From: Streptomyces lomondensis | Lineage (GTDB): Bacteria > Actinomycetota > Actinomycetes > Streptomycetales > Streptomycetaceae | NCBI RefSeq assembly: GCF_014651035.1 | Contig: NZ_BMWC01000009.1 | Span: 310,001 to 374,000 of the forward strand | Direction: 5' to 3' | DNA: 64,000 nucleotides | Shown: piece after piece, positions 16,331 through 24,460 of the stretch | Layout of the letters: each line of letters begins with the position of its first letter | How positions within the stretch are numbered: position 1 is the first letter of the stretch | Position numbers and translations under genes: made by a program | The notes under the pieces: model-generated | Database searches by the model: none | What the model was told of the DNA's origin: nothing | Seen by the model: only the letters and a program-made list of their open reading frames with translations

Positions 16331-16765
16331 CTAGAAGGAGAAGACGCCCGTGCCGTGGGCGTTCTTCATGCACTCGTTGGAGAAGACGCGCTCGTAGGAG
16401 ACCCGCTGCCCCTGCCAGACGCCGTCGACGGTGACGACCACGGGGTCGTACTGCTTGGTGCACATCACGCCCTCCGTGGCGGTCAGGGCGTCGAAGTCGC
16501 CGCCGACGCCGCGCAGTTCGGCGCAGGCCGGGCCGGCGGCCGGGTGGGTGCCCGCGGGCCTGGGGGCACAGGTCAGGGTGACCGCGCGTTCCGGAGGCGC
16601 GGCGAGCGCGCTCTCACCGTGGCCCACCGTGAGGACGAGGGCCGACGGGGCGTAGAGCGCGGTGGGGGCCGGACCCGGGGTGGCGAGCGCGGCCCCGGAG
16701 AGGGGTCCGCAGACGGCTGTGGCCGTCAGGCCGAGGGTCATGGCCCAGCGCGCGGTGTTCCGCAT
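16331..16765 (-). CDS. Subtilisin-inhibitor-like (SSI) protease inhibitor, trypsin-type P1 Lys
   Basis: 144-residue secreted inhibitor. A signal peptide covers about residues 1-31 (Ala-rich core, ALA end). The mature part has the SSI fold signature: CTKQYDPVVVTVDGVWQG, SYERVFSNEC and the C-terminal GTGVFSF, with four conserved Cys forming two disulfides. In SSI the reactive bond follows M-C-x-P1; here the P1 residue is Lys (M-C-T-K), predicting trypsin-type specificity rather than subtilisin. The second ATG (16765) is chosen because GGAAGG lies nine bases upstream; the first ATG (16774) abuts it. A plausible endogenous target class is the Streptomyces trypsin-like proteases; the streptogrisin at 4397 is another candidate. 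Confidence 0.92.
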   Translation of the reverse strand: MRNTARWAMTLGLTATAVCGPLSGAALATPGPAPTALYAPSALVLTVGHGESALAAPPERAVTLTCAPRPAGTHPAAGPACAELRGVGGDFDALTATEGVMCTKQYDPVVVTVDGVWQGQRVSYERVFSNECMKNAHGTGVFSF

Positions 16766-17090
16766 TGTGTGCATCCTTCCGCTCGATTACAGAGTGTGCC
16801 GGCCCGTGCTCGGTCGGCGCCCGGGACGGCGAGCGCGAGTCTGCCGAGTCCGCCGCCGAAACACACATCGACCCCACGGGTTTCAGTAACATTGCGTATT
16901 GAATCAGTGGCGTGAAGTTACGGAACGGGCGCGCGTGAAGCCCGTAACCGCACGGGCTCCGGCGGCATGAAGCGGCCAGATGGCCGATTTCCCCATGCTC
17001 GTTAATAGGCCTGAAACATTCCGATTCCGCTCTCAGCCGACCACTTTGCAACCGCTTGCGTTCATGTTCCGGCCGAGTAATCGTCATTAC
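16766..17090. other. Divergent intergenic region
   Basis: 325 bases of lower GC between the inhibitor gene and the unknown gene at 17091. It must hold both promoters. No clear palindrome of more than 7 bp and no coding signature seen. Confidence 0.5.
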
Positions 17091-17648
17091 ATGATTACGA
17101 ACGAGCAGCGAGAGAAACTGCGCGGCTGGTTCGCCGGCCGCCTTCCCGACGACCTCTTCGAGGAACTGACCGAGATCACGGTCGACCGCGAGGAGATCAC
17201 CGTGATCGGCCGCATTCCCGAACCGCGGCTGGCCGAGGACGCCCCGGCCGCCGAGCGGGAGGCGGCCCTGGAGAGCCGGGTGCAGGAGTTCCGGGAGCGC
17301 ACCCGCGAGGACCGGATGGCCGTGGCCCGGGAGGCCGAGCACCGGTTCCGCCGGAAGGTGTCCTGGGGCGTGGAGTGCGGCGGGCGGCGCGCCCTCTTCA
17401 CACACGTGGCCGCGCCCGTCATGACGCGGCTGCGCCAGCCGGAGCGCCAGGTCCTCGACACCCTGATCGCCGGCGGCGTCGCCCGCAGCCGCAGCGACGC
17501 GCTGGCCTGGTGCGTGCGTCTGGTCCAGCGTCACGCCGACGACTGGCTCGCGGAGTTGCGCGACTCCCTGGAGCACGTGCAGCGGGTACGGGCGCAGGGG
17601 CCGGACGCCGGGCCGGATCAAACGCCGCACACGGACGACGAGTCATGA
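17091..17648 (+). CDS. Conserved hypothetical protein
   Basis: 185 residues. The N-terminal half (NEQREKLRGWFAGRLPDDLFEELTEITVDREEITVIGRI) reads as a compact alpha/beta domain; the middle is a charged helix; the C-terminal third (LDTLIAGGVARSRSDALAWCVRLVQRHADDWLAEL) resembles a helical dimerisation segment like those of ribbon-helix-helix-associated proteins. No catalytic motif seen. I choose ATG 17091, where the family-like sequence starts; an ATG at 17064 and one at 16980 are also in frame but encode unrelated-looking sequence. Function unknown. Confidence 0.65.
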   Translation: MITNEQREKLRGWFAGRLPDDLFEELTEITVDREEITVIGRIPEPRLAEDAPAAEREAALESRVQEFRERTREDRMAVAREAEHRFRRKVSWGVECGGRRALFTHVAAPVMTRLRQPERQVLDTLIAGGVARSRSDALAWCVRLVQRHADDWLAELRDSLEHVQRVRAQGPDAGPDQTPHTDDES

Positions 17649-17851
17649 CCGAAGTGGAGGATTCGTCCACCGACAGCACCGAGAAGGGATGAACCGTCCT
17701 CTGGCGGGGCTCGCCCGGGCCGCCTTACGGTCGGCACACCCCCAGAGGACGGCTTCCGCACGCCGCCGCACACCCCGGCGCCGGCGGGCGGCCGTCCGCC
17801 CCTCCGCCGCGTCACCCCGCGCTCCACCGCCCCGTCCCCGCTGGAGCCCCC

Positions 17852-19444
17852 TTGCCTTCGTCGGCCGACCGCCCCTCCCCCGCCGCGTCCGCCCCGTCCC
17901 TGACGGAGGTCGAGACCCACGGCGTCGACCGCATCCCCGACGCCGAGCGCACCGCGACGCCGTTCGATCTGTTCCGGCTGGCCTTCGGTGGTGCCAACAC
18001 CTTCTCCACCTGCGTCCTCGGCGCCTTCCCCATCCTGTTCGGCCTGTCCTTCCGGCAGGGCCTCGCGGCCATCCTCCTCGGAGTGCTGGCGGGCGCGCTG
18101 ATCCTGTGCCCGATGGCGGTGTTCGGCCCGGTCAACGGCACCAACAACGCCGTGTCGTCGTCCGCGCACCTGGGCGTGCACGGCCGCGTGGTCGGCTCGT
18201 TCCTGTCCCTGCTGACGGCCGTCGCGTTCTTCTCCCTGTCGGTGTGGAGCTCCGGCGACGCGCTGGTCGGCGGCGCCCACCGGCTCTTCGGGCTCGGCCG
18301 CGGCGACCTGTCGTACGCCGTGGCGTACGCGCTGTTCGCGGTGCTGGTCCTCGCGGTGTGCGTGTACGGCTTCCGGTTCATGCTGTTCGTCAACAAGATC
18401 GCGGTGACCTCGGCGAGCGCGCTGTTCCTGCTCGGCGCCGTGGCGTTCGCGGACGACTTCGATCCCTCGTACGCGGGCGTCTTCACCGACGCGGCGGACG
18501 CGGCGACGTCGGCCCTGTTCTGGCCGTCGTTCATCGCGGCGGCGCTGATCGTGCTGTCCAACCCCGTGTCGTTCGGGGCGTTCCTGGGCGACTGGTCGCG
18601 CTACATCCCCGCGAGCACCCCGCGCCGGAAGGTGGTCGGGGCCGCGTTCCTGTCGCAGCTCGCGACGCTGCTGCCGTTCCTGTTCGGCCTGACGACGGCG
18701 AGCATCATCGCGCACCAGGCGCCGGAGTACGTCGATCCGGCGGCCCCCGACTTCGTGGGCGGGCTGCTCGCGATCTCCCCGGGCTGGTTCTTCCTGCCGG
18801 TGTGCCTGCTCGCGCTGATCGGCGGTATGGCGACGGGCACGACGGCGCTGTACGGGACCGGGCTCGACTTCTCCTCGGTGTTCCCGAGGCTGTCCCGGGT
18901 CCAGGCGACCCTGCTGGTCGGGGCGTTGTCGATCGCGTTCGTCTTCGCCGGCCGGTTCGGGCTGGACCTCGTGCGGTCCATCTCGACCTTCGCGACCGTG
19001 ATCATCACGTGCACGACACCCTGGATGGTCGTGATGATGCTGGGCTACTGGACGCGGCGCGGCTGGTACGACCCGGAGGCGCTCCAGGTCTTCAACCGCC
19101 GTCAGCGCGGCGGCCGTTACTGGTTCGCGCACGGCTGGAACTGGCGGGGCCTGACCGCCTGGTGGGTGTCGGCGCTGCTCGGCGTGCTCTGCACCAACAT
19201 CCCCGGGCAGTTCGTCGGCCCCCTCGGCGACCTCGCCGGCGGTGTCGACATCAGCCTGCCGCTGTCGCTGGGGGTGGCGGCGGCGCTGTTCCTGTCGCTG
19301 CTGCGGCTGTTCCCCGAACCCCGGGCGGCGTACGGGCCCGAGGGCGCGCGGCTGGCCCGGACCGTCGACGTGCCGGTGCCGCCGATCACCGGGCCCGGCG
19401 CCGAGGGGGCGGTGCCGGACCCCTCGGCGAAGCTGCCGGCCTGA
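17852..19444 (+). CDS. NCS1-family cytosine/purine permease
   Basis: 530 residues with about twelve hydrophobic helices and the NCS1 hallmark regions: FGGANTFSTCVLGAFP in the first helix, GPVNGTNNAVSS in the third and FLGDWSRYIP around residue 250. The family takes up cytosine, purines, allantoin or hydantoins with protons or sodium. The TTG at 17852 is the best start seen (weak TGGAG upstream) and begins 24 residues before the first helix region; the N-terminal Ser/Pro-rich stretch is cytoplasmic. No nucleobase-catabolic gene flanks it, so the substrate is open. Confidence 0.87.
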   Translation: MPSSADRPSPAASAPSLTEVETHGVDRIPDAERTATPFDLFRLAFGGANTFSTCVLGAFPILFGLSFRQGLAAILLGVLAGALILCPMAVFGPVNGTNNAVSSSAHLGVHGRVVGSFLSLLTAVAFFSLSVWSSGDALVGGAHRLFGLGRGDLSYAVAYALFAVLVLAVCVYGFRFMLFVNKIAVTSASALFLLGAVAFADDFDPSYAGVFTDAADAATSALFWPSFIAAALIVLSNPVSFGAFLGDWSRYIPASTPRRKVVGAAFLSQLATLLPFLFGLTTASIIAHQAPEYVDPAAPDFVGGLLAISPGWFFLPVCLLALIGGMATGTTALYGTGLDFSSVFPRLSRVQATLLVGALSIAFVFAGRFGLDLVRSISTFATVIITCTTPWMVVMMLGYWTRRGWYDPEALQVFNRRQRGGRYWFAHGWNWRGLTAWWVSALLGVLCTNIPGQFVGPLGDLAGGVDISLPLSLGVAAALFLSLLRLFPEPRAAYGPEGARLARTVDVPVPPITGPGAEGAVPDPSAKLPA

Positions 19445-19540
19445 GGCGGCCCGCCCCTGGACCGCCGTCGCGCCTACCGCTCGGTATCGTCGGCGCCACG
19501 GCACGGTCTCGACGAGGAGACGACGAGAGGCGGGGCGTAC

Positions 19541-20710
19541 GTGGGCAGGCACTGGGCGGACTTCCAGTACGAGATCTATCTGAACGGGATGACGGGTGCC
19601 GTACCGCGGCTGCCCACCGATCTGACCCGGCTGGAGGAGCTGACCGAGCGGCGGCTCGGGCCCGGCCCGGTCGGCTATGTGGCGGGCAGCGCGGGCAACG
19701 GCAGCACGGCCCGCGCCAACCGGGCGGCCCTGGAACGCCGCCGGATCATGCCGCGCATGCTGCGGGACGTCCACGAGCGGGACCTGTCGGTCGAGGTGCT
19801 GGGCCGTCCCCTGCCCGCCCCGCTGGCGCTGGCCCCGGTGGGGGTCCTGTCGATCATGCACCCGGAGGCCGAGTCCGCCGCCGCCCGGGCCGCCGCCGCG
19901 CACGGCGTGCCGTACATCCTGTCCTCCGCGTCCAGCACGCCCATGGAGCAGGTGGCCGAGGCGATGGGCGACGCCGAGCGGTGGTTCCAGCTGTACTGGC
20001 CCAAGGACCCGGAGGTGGCCCGCAGTTTCCTGGCCCGGGCGAAGGCCGCCGGCTTCGGCGTGCTCGTCGTCACGCTGGACACGCCGCTGCTCTCCTGGCG
20101 CCCGCGCGATCTCGACCAGGCCTATCTGCCCTTCCTGCACGGCGTCGGCACGGCCAACTACTTCTCCGACCCGGCCTTCCAGGCGGGTTTGGCCAAGCCG
20201 GTGCACGAGGACCCGGACGCGGCCGTGACGCACTTCGTCGGTATGTTCTCCGACCCGGCCAAGACCTGGCCGGACCTGGCGTTCCTGCGGGAGAACTGGG
20301 ACGGCCCGATCGTCCTCAAGGGCGTCCTGCACCCGGACGACGCCCGGCTGGCCGCGGAGGCCGGCATGGACGGCGTGGTCGTCTCCAACCACGGCGGCCG
20401 CCAGGTCGCCGGCTCGGTCGCGGCGGCCGACGCGCTTCCGCGTGTGGCGGAGGCCGTCGGCGACCGGCTCACCGTGCTCTTCGACAGCGGCATCCGCACC
20501 GGTGACGACATCGCCAAGGCCCTCGCCCTGGGCGCCCGGGCCGTCCTCGTCGGCCGCCCGTACGTCTACGGCCTCGGCCTCGACGGCCAGTCGGGCGTCG
20601 AGCACGTCATCCGGTGCCTGCTGGCCGAACTCGACCTCACCCTCGCCCTCTCGGGCCATGCCACCCCGAGCACGATCGGCCCGGCCGACCTCGCCGAGGA
20701 CCCGGACTGA
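19541..20710 (+). CDS. FMN-dependent alpha-hydroxy-acid oxidase, lactate 2-monooxygenase-like
   Basis: 389-residue TIM-barrel flavoenzyme. Motifs: YVAGSAGNGSTARANRAA near the N-terminus, APVGVLSIMHPEAE, QLYWPKD, the catalytic LKGVLHPDDA Lys, SNHGGRQ (active-site His and Arg), and DSGIRTGDDIAKALALGA with VGRPYVYGL for phosphate binding. Lactate 2-monooxygenase (L-lactate plus O2 to acetate, CO2 and water) has this length and the same YYxxGSxG start; related lactate oxidases and dehydrogenases cannot be excluded. GTG start at 19541 preceded by GAGGCGGGG. Separated from the permease by 96 bases and followed by a hairpin. Confidence 0.85.
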   Translation: MGRHWADFQYEIYLNGMTGAVPRLPTDLTRLEELTERRLGPGPVGYVAGSAGNGSTARANRAALERRRIMPRMLRDVHERDLSVEVLGRPLPAPLALAPVGVLSIMHPEAESAAARAAAAHGVPYILSSASSTPMEQVAEAMGDAERWFQLYWPKDPEVARSFLARAKAAGFGVLVVTLDTPLLSWRPRDLDQAYLPFLHGVGTANYFSDPAFQAGLAKPVHEDPDAAVTHFVGMFSDPAKTWPDLAFLRENWDGPIVLKGVLHPDDARLAAEAGMDGVVVSNHGGRQVAGSVAAADALPRVAEAVGDRLTVLFDSGIRTGDDIAKALALGARAVLVGRPYVYGLGLDGQSGVEHVIRCLLAELDLTLALSGHATPSTIGPADLAEDPD

Positions 20711-20739
20711 CGGGTGGGCCGCGCGGCGCAGCCCACCCG
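20711..20739. terminator. Hairpin between convergent genes
   Basis: A perfect 9-bp stem, CGGGTGGGC (20711-20719) with 20731-20739, immediately after the flavoenzyme stop and before the end of the lectin gene. Confidence 0.6.
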
Positions 20740-20758
20740 GGGCCTCAGGGGCCCGTGG

Positions 20759-22396
20759 TCACGCCGTCCGGCCGTGGGGCAGGGTCACCTGCCGTGCCGT
20801 CGGGGCGTCCTGCTCCTCGATGGACAGGGAACCCGCCGTCGTCGGCATCGGCTCCGGCTGCCAGCGCTGGTCGTCGGAGCGGTCGCGGACCTTGACGACG
20901 AGGTCGGCGTCCGGGTCGTCGTTCGTGGCGGCGACGGCGAGCCGCTCGTCCCAGCGGGGCAGCAACTCGCCCTGCACGGTGAGGTCGTAGCGCACGTCGT
21001 CGCCCCGCTCGGCGTCCTCGTCGGCGCAGCTGCCGAGGACGACGACGCCGGCGTCCTTGTGGGAGTCCAGGCACAGCCCGGGATCGGCGACGCTGCGCAG
21101 CAGACCGTCGTCCTCGTACGTCCACTGCTGGGTCCACACCGTCGAGCACTCCGCCAGCTTCGTCCCCGCGCCCTCCTTCGGCAGGTCCCGGATGTCCAGG
21201 CACAGGTCGGCACCGGCGTTGCGCAGCCGCGTCACGCCCGGTGCCGTGGGCAGCCCGGCGGTGCCGGGCGGCGTCACGGACGCGGTGCCGTCGGAGCCGG
21301 CGGCACTATTGGAGCCGGCCGGGTCGGCCTGGCCGCCGTCGTACGACGAGGCGCTGATGATGAGCACGGTCGCCAGCACCCCGGCCGACACCGCGCCGAC
21401 GCCCGAGAGCAGCGCCCGGGAGGACCGCAGCGCGTCCGGGACCCGGCGCGCGGGCAGGGGGATCCTGGACAGCAGGCGGTGCCGCCGGTCCGCCCGCGTT
21501 CCGTCGCCGCGCCGCCCGCCACCGCGCCGGCCGGCGCGACCGCCCCGGCTGCCGTGCGAGGACCGGCCCGGACGTGAGTCGAGGTACCGGCGGGCGCCCC
21601 AGCCGAGCACCGCTTCGGCGATCAGCGGGCCCAGCGGCCCCTCGAAATGGCTCAGTTGGTCGGCCGCGTTCCGGCAGTAGCGGCACTCCGCGAGATGCTC
21701 CTGGACGTCCGGCAGCAGGGTGCCGCCCCGGCGGATCGGGACGTCGAGCAGGCGGTTGTAGAACCGGCAATCCTGGGTCGGCGCGAGTTCGCGATGGGCA
21801 TGTACACAACCTTTGCGGAATGTGTCACGCGCCTGTTCGAGCGCGGCCGACGCGAGGTCGGTATCCATGCCGAGCAGGCCGGCCGGGACGCTTAAAGGAT
21901 CGGCCTCGACCTCGACGTGCCACAGCAGACAGCGCGCGGCGGCGGGAAGTGCCTGGAATGCCCGCTCCGCGAGGACGCGGTTTTCGGGCGTCATGGAGGT
22001 CGCCGCGCGCAGCCCGCGCCCTCCGGCCGGTTTCTGCAGGGCGGGCAGGACGGCCGATATTCGGTCGTCGCCGGACCACTCCCGGATCGTGTCGCGCACG
22101 GTCACCAGAAGGGCCGGGCGCAGCGCGACGGCCGACTCGCCGAAGGCGAGCCGGTTGAGGGTGCGATGGAAGGCGGTCCCGGTGACCATCGCGGCGACCT
22201 GCGCCGACGAGGCGAGACAGATGACCGCGTAGTCGTACACCGGCTGCCAGTGCCGCGCCATCAGCAGCGCGACGGAATGGGCGGCGACCTCGCCCTCCGG
22301 GCTGCCTCTCAGCGGCGCGGCGAGGCTTTCGTCGGATTCCCCCGGATCCCCGCCGGGCGGGGGATACGGAGGACGAGGGGGGTGGGGGGTGGGCAC
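20759..22396 (-). CDS. Membrane protein: sigma-like region, zinc-finger (HX3CX2C), TM helix, ricin-B lectin domain
   Basis: 545 residues, paralogous to the protein at 36906. Residues 40-110 (MARHWQPVYDYAVICLASS, FHRTLNRLAF) look like a degenerate ECF sigma region 2, and 140-200 (ERAFQALPAAARCLLWHVEVEADPLSVPAGLLGMD) like sigma region 4. A zinc anti-sigma motif follows (H234-x3-C238-x2-C241), then a basic linker, one TM helix (about 330-350) and an outside ricin-type beta-trefoil (about 385-520, CLDI..., QQWTYEDDGLLRS, CLDSH). So sensor and regulator parts are in one chain. I choose GTG 22396 with GGAAGGA upstream. Databases would call it a RICIN domain protein; the sigma-like reading is my inference and the -10 binding residues are weak. 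Confidence 0.75.
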   Translation of the reverse strand: MPTPHPPRPPYPPPGGDPGESDESLAAPLRGSPEGEVAAHSVALLMARHWQPVYDYAVICLASSAQVAAMVTGTAFHRTLNRLAFGESAVALRPALLVTVRDTIREWSGDDRISAVLPALQKPAGGRGLRAATSMTPENRVLAERAFQALPAAARCLLWHVEVEADPLSVPAGLLGMDTDLASAALEQARDTFRKGCVHAHRELAPTQDCRFYNRLLDVPIRRGGTLLPDVQEHLAECRYCRNAADQLSHFEGPLGPLIAEAVLGWGARRYLDSRPGRSSHGSRGGRAGRRGGGRRGDGTRADRRHRLLSRIPLPARRVPDALRSSRALLSGVGAVSAGVLATVLIISASSYDGGQADPAGSNSAAGSDGTASVTPPGTAGLPTAPGVTRLRNAGADLCLDIRDLPKEGAGTKLAECSTVWTQQWTYEDDGLLRSVADPGLCLDSHKDAGVVVLGSCADEDAERGDDVRYDLTVQGELLPRWDERLAVAATNDDPDADLVVKVRDRSDDQRWQPEPMPTTAGSLSIEEQDAPTARQVTLPHGRTA

Positions 22397-22714
22397 TGAG
22401 ATGGTTCCTTCCCACGCATGTGACACACAGAAGTCCTGCCGCCGAAAAAGGAGCCCGGTTGGTGCGTACCTTTTTTGGCGCGGCGCGGGAGGGACGAATT
22501 CGCCGGCGGCGAATCGGACCCGGTCAACAAATCACGTGCGACACTCGGCCATTCCCCCCGCACGCGTGTTTCACTCTTGCACAACCCCCACACGGCCAAC
22601 AAGGCGCATGGGCGACATCCGCGCCTTTGACACGAAGTCAGAAACGGGAACGGGCGTACGCGCCTCGTACCGGTTTTCGACATTTCCCTGCGGCCGGTGT
22701 GAATCGGGCACGAT
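22397..22714. other. Intergenic with 17-bp palindrome upstream of lectin gene
   Basis: 318 bases, lower GC. It holds the leader of the minus-strand lectin gene. A perfect dyad ATTCGCCGGCGGCGAAT spans 22498-22514, about 100 bases upstream of the lectin start; it could be an operator or hairpin. Nothing coding seen. Confidence 0.45.
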
Positions 22715-23092
22715 TCAGATCTGCCAGGAGCGCAGCCGGTCCGCCGCGCCGTAGACGTCGGTCGTGCCGGACATCAGGTCGCGGGCGAGGTCGACGAGGG
22801 CGCCGTAGGGCGGGTCGATGCCGGCGCCGCTGACGAACATGTACGCCACGGCGGTCGCACAGGCGAAGCGGGCGTTGGCCGAGGGCAGCGGCCGGAGCAC
22901 GGCGAGGGTGTGCAGCAGCGCGGCGGCCCGCCAGGCGGGGTCGGAGTTCACCCCGAGGCGCGGCGGGTCGACGCGGTGCCGGGCGACGGCGGCCACCAGC
23001 GCGGAGAAGTCGTTGATCGTGGGCTGGTCCGGCAGGACCTCTTCGTGGCGCTGGAGCAGCCAGGGCACGTCGATATGGAGGACGGGTGCCAT
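22715..23092 (-). CDS. Fic/Doc-type toxin with degenerate active-site motif
   Basis: 125 residues, second gene of an antitoxin-toxin pair. The fold markers of Doc proteins are present (N-terminal VPWLLQRHEEVL, the central helix ARFACATAVAYM, C-terminal LARDLMSGTTDVYGAADRL). The Fic loop HPFxDGNxR is replaced by R67-P-L-P-S-A-N73-A-R75: the catalytic His is Arg, and Asp and Gly are Ser and Ala; only Asn and the last Arg remain. It is therefore unlikely to transfer AMP or phosphate in the usual way. Many Streptomyces carry similar proteins annotated as Fic toxin components. ATG start at 23092, three bases after the antitoxin stop. Confidence 0.75.
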   Translation of the reverse strand: MAPVLHIDVPWLLQRHEEVLPDQPTINDFSALVAAVARHRVDPPRLGVNSDPAWRAAALLHTLAVLRPLPSANARFACATAVAYMFVSGAGIDPPYGALVDLARDLMSGTTDVYGAADRLRSWQI

Positions 23093-23095
23093 CGG

Positions 23096-23341
23096 TCAGG
23101 CGGCCCGCCCCTCGCCCTTGGTGGGCGGTTCGTCGTCAGGGAAGGCGGCGGCGAACTCGTCGGCGTGGGTCGCGAAGAACCGGCGGAAGGCCTCCGCGCC
23201 CTCCTGGAGCGCCCGGTGGCGGGCTATGTCGGCCGCGGCGGCCTCCCGTACGAGTGCCTTCATGGACGTACCGCGCTCCTTGGCGATCTGCCGCAGGTCC
23301 TCAAGTTCGCGGTCGCTGAACTCGACGTTGAGAGCTGGCAT
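23096..23341 (-). CDS. Antitoxin of the Fic-type pair, ribbon-helix-helix protein
   Basis: 81 residues: a beta strand then two helices (LNVEFSDRELEDLRQIAKERGTSMKALVREA), the arrangement of ribbon-helix-helix DNA-binding proteins, followed by a charged C-terminal helix (RRFFATHADEFAAAFPDDE) expected to cover the toxin. It precedes the toxin gene on the same strand, as in other such modules, and probably represses its own promoter upstream of 23341. Confidence 0.78.
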   Translation of the reverse strand: MPALNVEFSDRELEDLRQIAKERGTSMKALVREAAAADIARHRALQEGAEAFRRFFATHADEFAAAFPDDEPPTKGEGRAA

Positions 23342-23450
23342 GTCTTCACGGTACCGCTCGGGTACTGACTCGTAAATACCCCCAGGTCACAGCAGCAATC
23401 GGACGGTACCGGAGAGGCGGGCGGACGGGCCCGCCGCTGAGATGTGGGTC

Positions 23451-23473
23451 ACATCGCACGGCGCGATGTCACA
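23451..23473 (+). promoter_or_regulatory. Dyad and TGTCACA element upstream of ECF41 gene
   Basis: ACATCGC (23451-23457) and GCGATGT (23463-23469) form a 7-bp dyad, and TGTCACA at 23467-23473 equals the -35 consensus reported for ECF41 promoters. The matching CGTC -10 element at 16 bases spacing is not present (GGCT instead), so autoregulation from this site is possible but not shown. Confidence 0.4.
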
Positions 23474-23527
23474 TTCCGGGTCCCTCGGCGGCTCGCAGGA
23501 GTGAGCGCGTCTCAGGGAGGACCCCGC

Positions 23528-24460
23528 ATGACCGAGATCCCCGTACCCGGCACCGACGCCCCGTTCGACGAGGCGACCGGGGTGTTCGTCGACCATCGCG
23601 AGCTGCTGTTCGGCGTCGTCTACAACATGCTCGGCAGTGTCGCCGACACCGAGGACGTCCTCCAGGAGACATGGCTGTCCTGGACGGCCCGCGGCGGGGG
23701 CGCTCCGCTGGCCGGCGTGGACAACCCCCGCGCCTATCTCGTCCGGGTGGCGGTCAACCACGCGCTGCGCCGCCGTGCCGTGATCAACCGCCGGCGGGAG
23801 ACGTACGTGGGCGCGTGGCTGCCCGAGCCCCTGGTCGCCGAGGCGGACCAGGACACCGCCGACGGCCCGGCCCTGCGGAGCGAATCGGTGTCGCTGGCGA
23901 TGCTGGTGGTCCTGGAGTCGCTGACCCCGCTGGAACGGGCCGTGTTCGTCCTGGGCGAGGTGTTCGGCTACCCGCACGCCGAGATCGCCGAGATCATCGA
24001 CCGCTCCCCCGCCGCCGTACGGCAGTTGGCGCACCGGGCCCGGGAGCACGTGCACACGCGGCGGCCGCGGTACCGGGCGCATCCGCGGGTGCGGCGGGAG
24101 GCGACCGAGCGGTTCGTGCGGGCGGCGCTCGGCGGGGACATCGCCGAGCTGATGGAGGTGCTCGCGCCGGACGTCACGGCGTGGACGGACGCCGGCGGCA
24201 AGCGCAGGCCGGCGATCCTGCGCCCGGTGCACGGCCGGGACAAGGTGGCCCGCCTGCTCACGTCCGGGCGGGGCGGCCCGCGCAACCCCGTGTTCCGCTA
24301 CCGGCGCGTCAACGGCGACGACGCGGCGGTGCTGTTCGACGGCGACGCGCCGTTCGCCGTCCTGGTCCTGGACCTCACGCCCGAGGGCGACCGGGTGCGC
24401 GGCATCTACGTCGTGGCCAACCCGGACAAGCTCACCAGCGTGCCCAAGGACGCGGCGTGA
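23528..24460 (+). CDS. ECF41-family RNA polymerase sigma factor
   Basis: 310 residues. Sigma region 2 spans about 20-90 (HRELLFGVVYNMLGSVADTEDVLQETWL) and region 4 about 120-180 (LTPLERAVFVLGEVFGYPHAEIAEII). The extra C-terminal SnoaL/NTF2-like domain (about 190-310), with the DxGGK motif (DAGGKRR near 220) and NPDKL close to the end, defines ECF41, in which this extension regulates activity in place of a separate anti-sigma factor. The partner gene of ECF41 is usually an oxidoreductase, carboxymuconolactone decarboxylase or similar; here the next gene is a cytochrome b, coupled by a GTGA overlap. ATG 23528 with GGGAGGA upstream. Confidence 0.92.
   Translation: MTEIPVPGTDAPFDEATGVFVDHRELLFGVVYNMLGSVADTEDVLQETWLSWTARGGGAPLAGVDNPRAYLVRVAVNHALRRRAVINRRRETYVGAWLPEPLVAEADQDTADGPALRSESVSLAMLVVLESLTPLERAVFVLGEVFGYPHAEIAEIIDRSPAAVRQLAHRAREHVHTRRPRYRAHPRVRREATERFVRAALGGDIAELMEVLAPDVTAWTDAGGKRRPAILRPVHGRDKVARLLTSGRGGPRNPVFRYRRVNGDDAAVLFDGDAPFAVLVLDLTPEGDRVRGIYVVANPDKLTSVPKDAA

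Noticed and set aside
23467..23493. Full ECF41-dependent promoter
   Set aside because: TGTCACA matches the -35 element, but the expected CGTC at 16 bases is GGCT, so only the -35-like element is reported.
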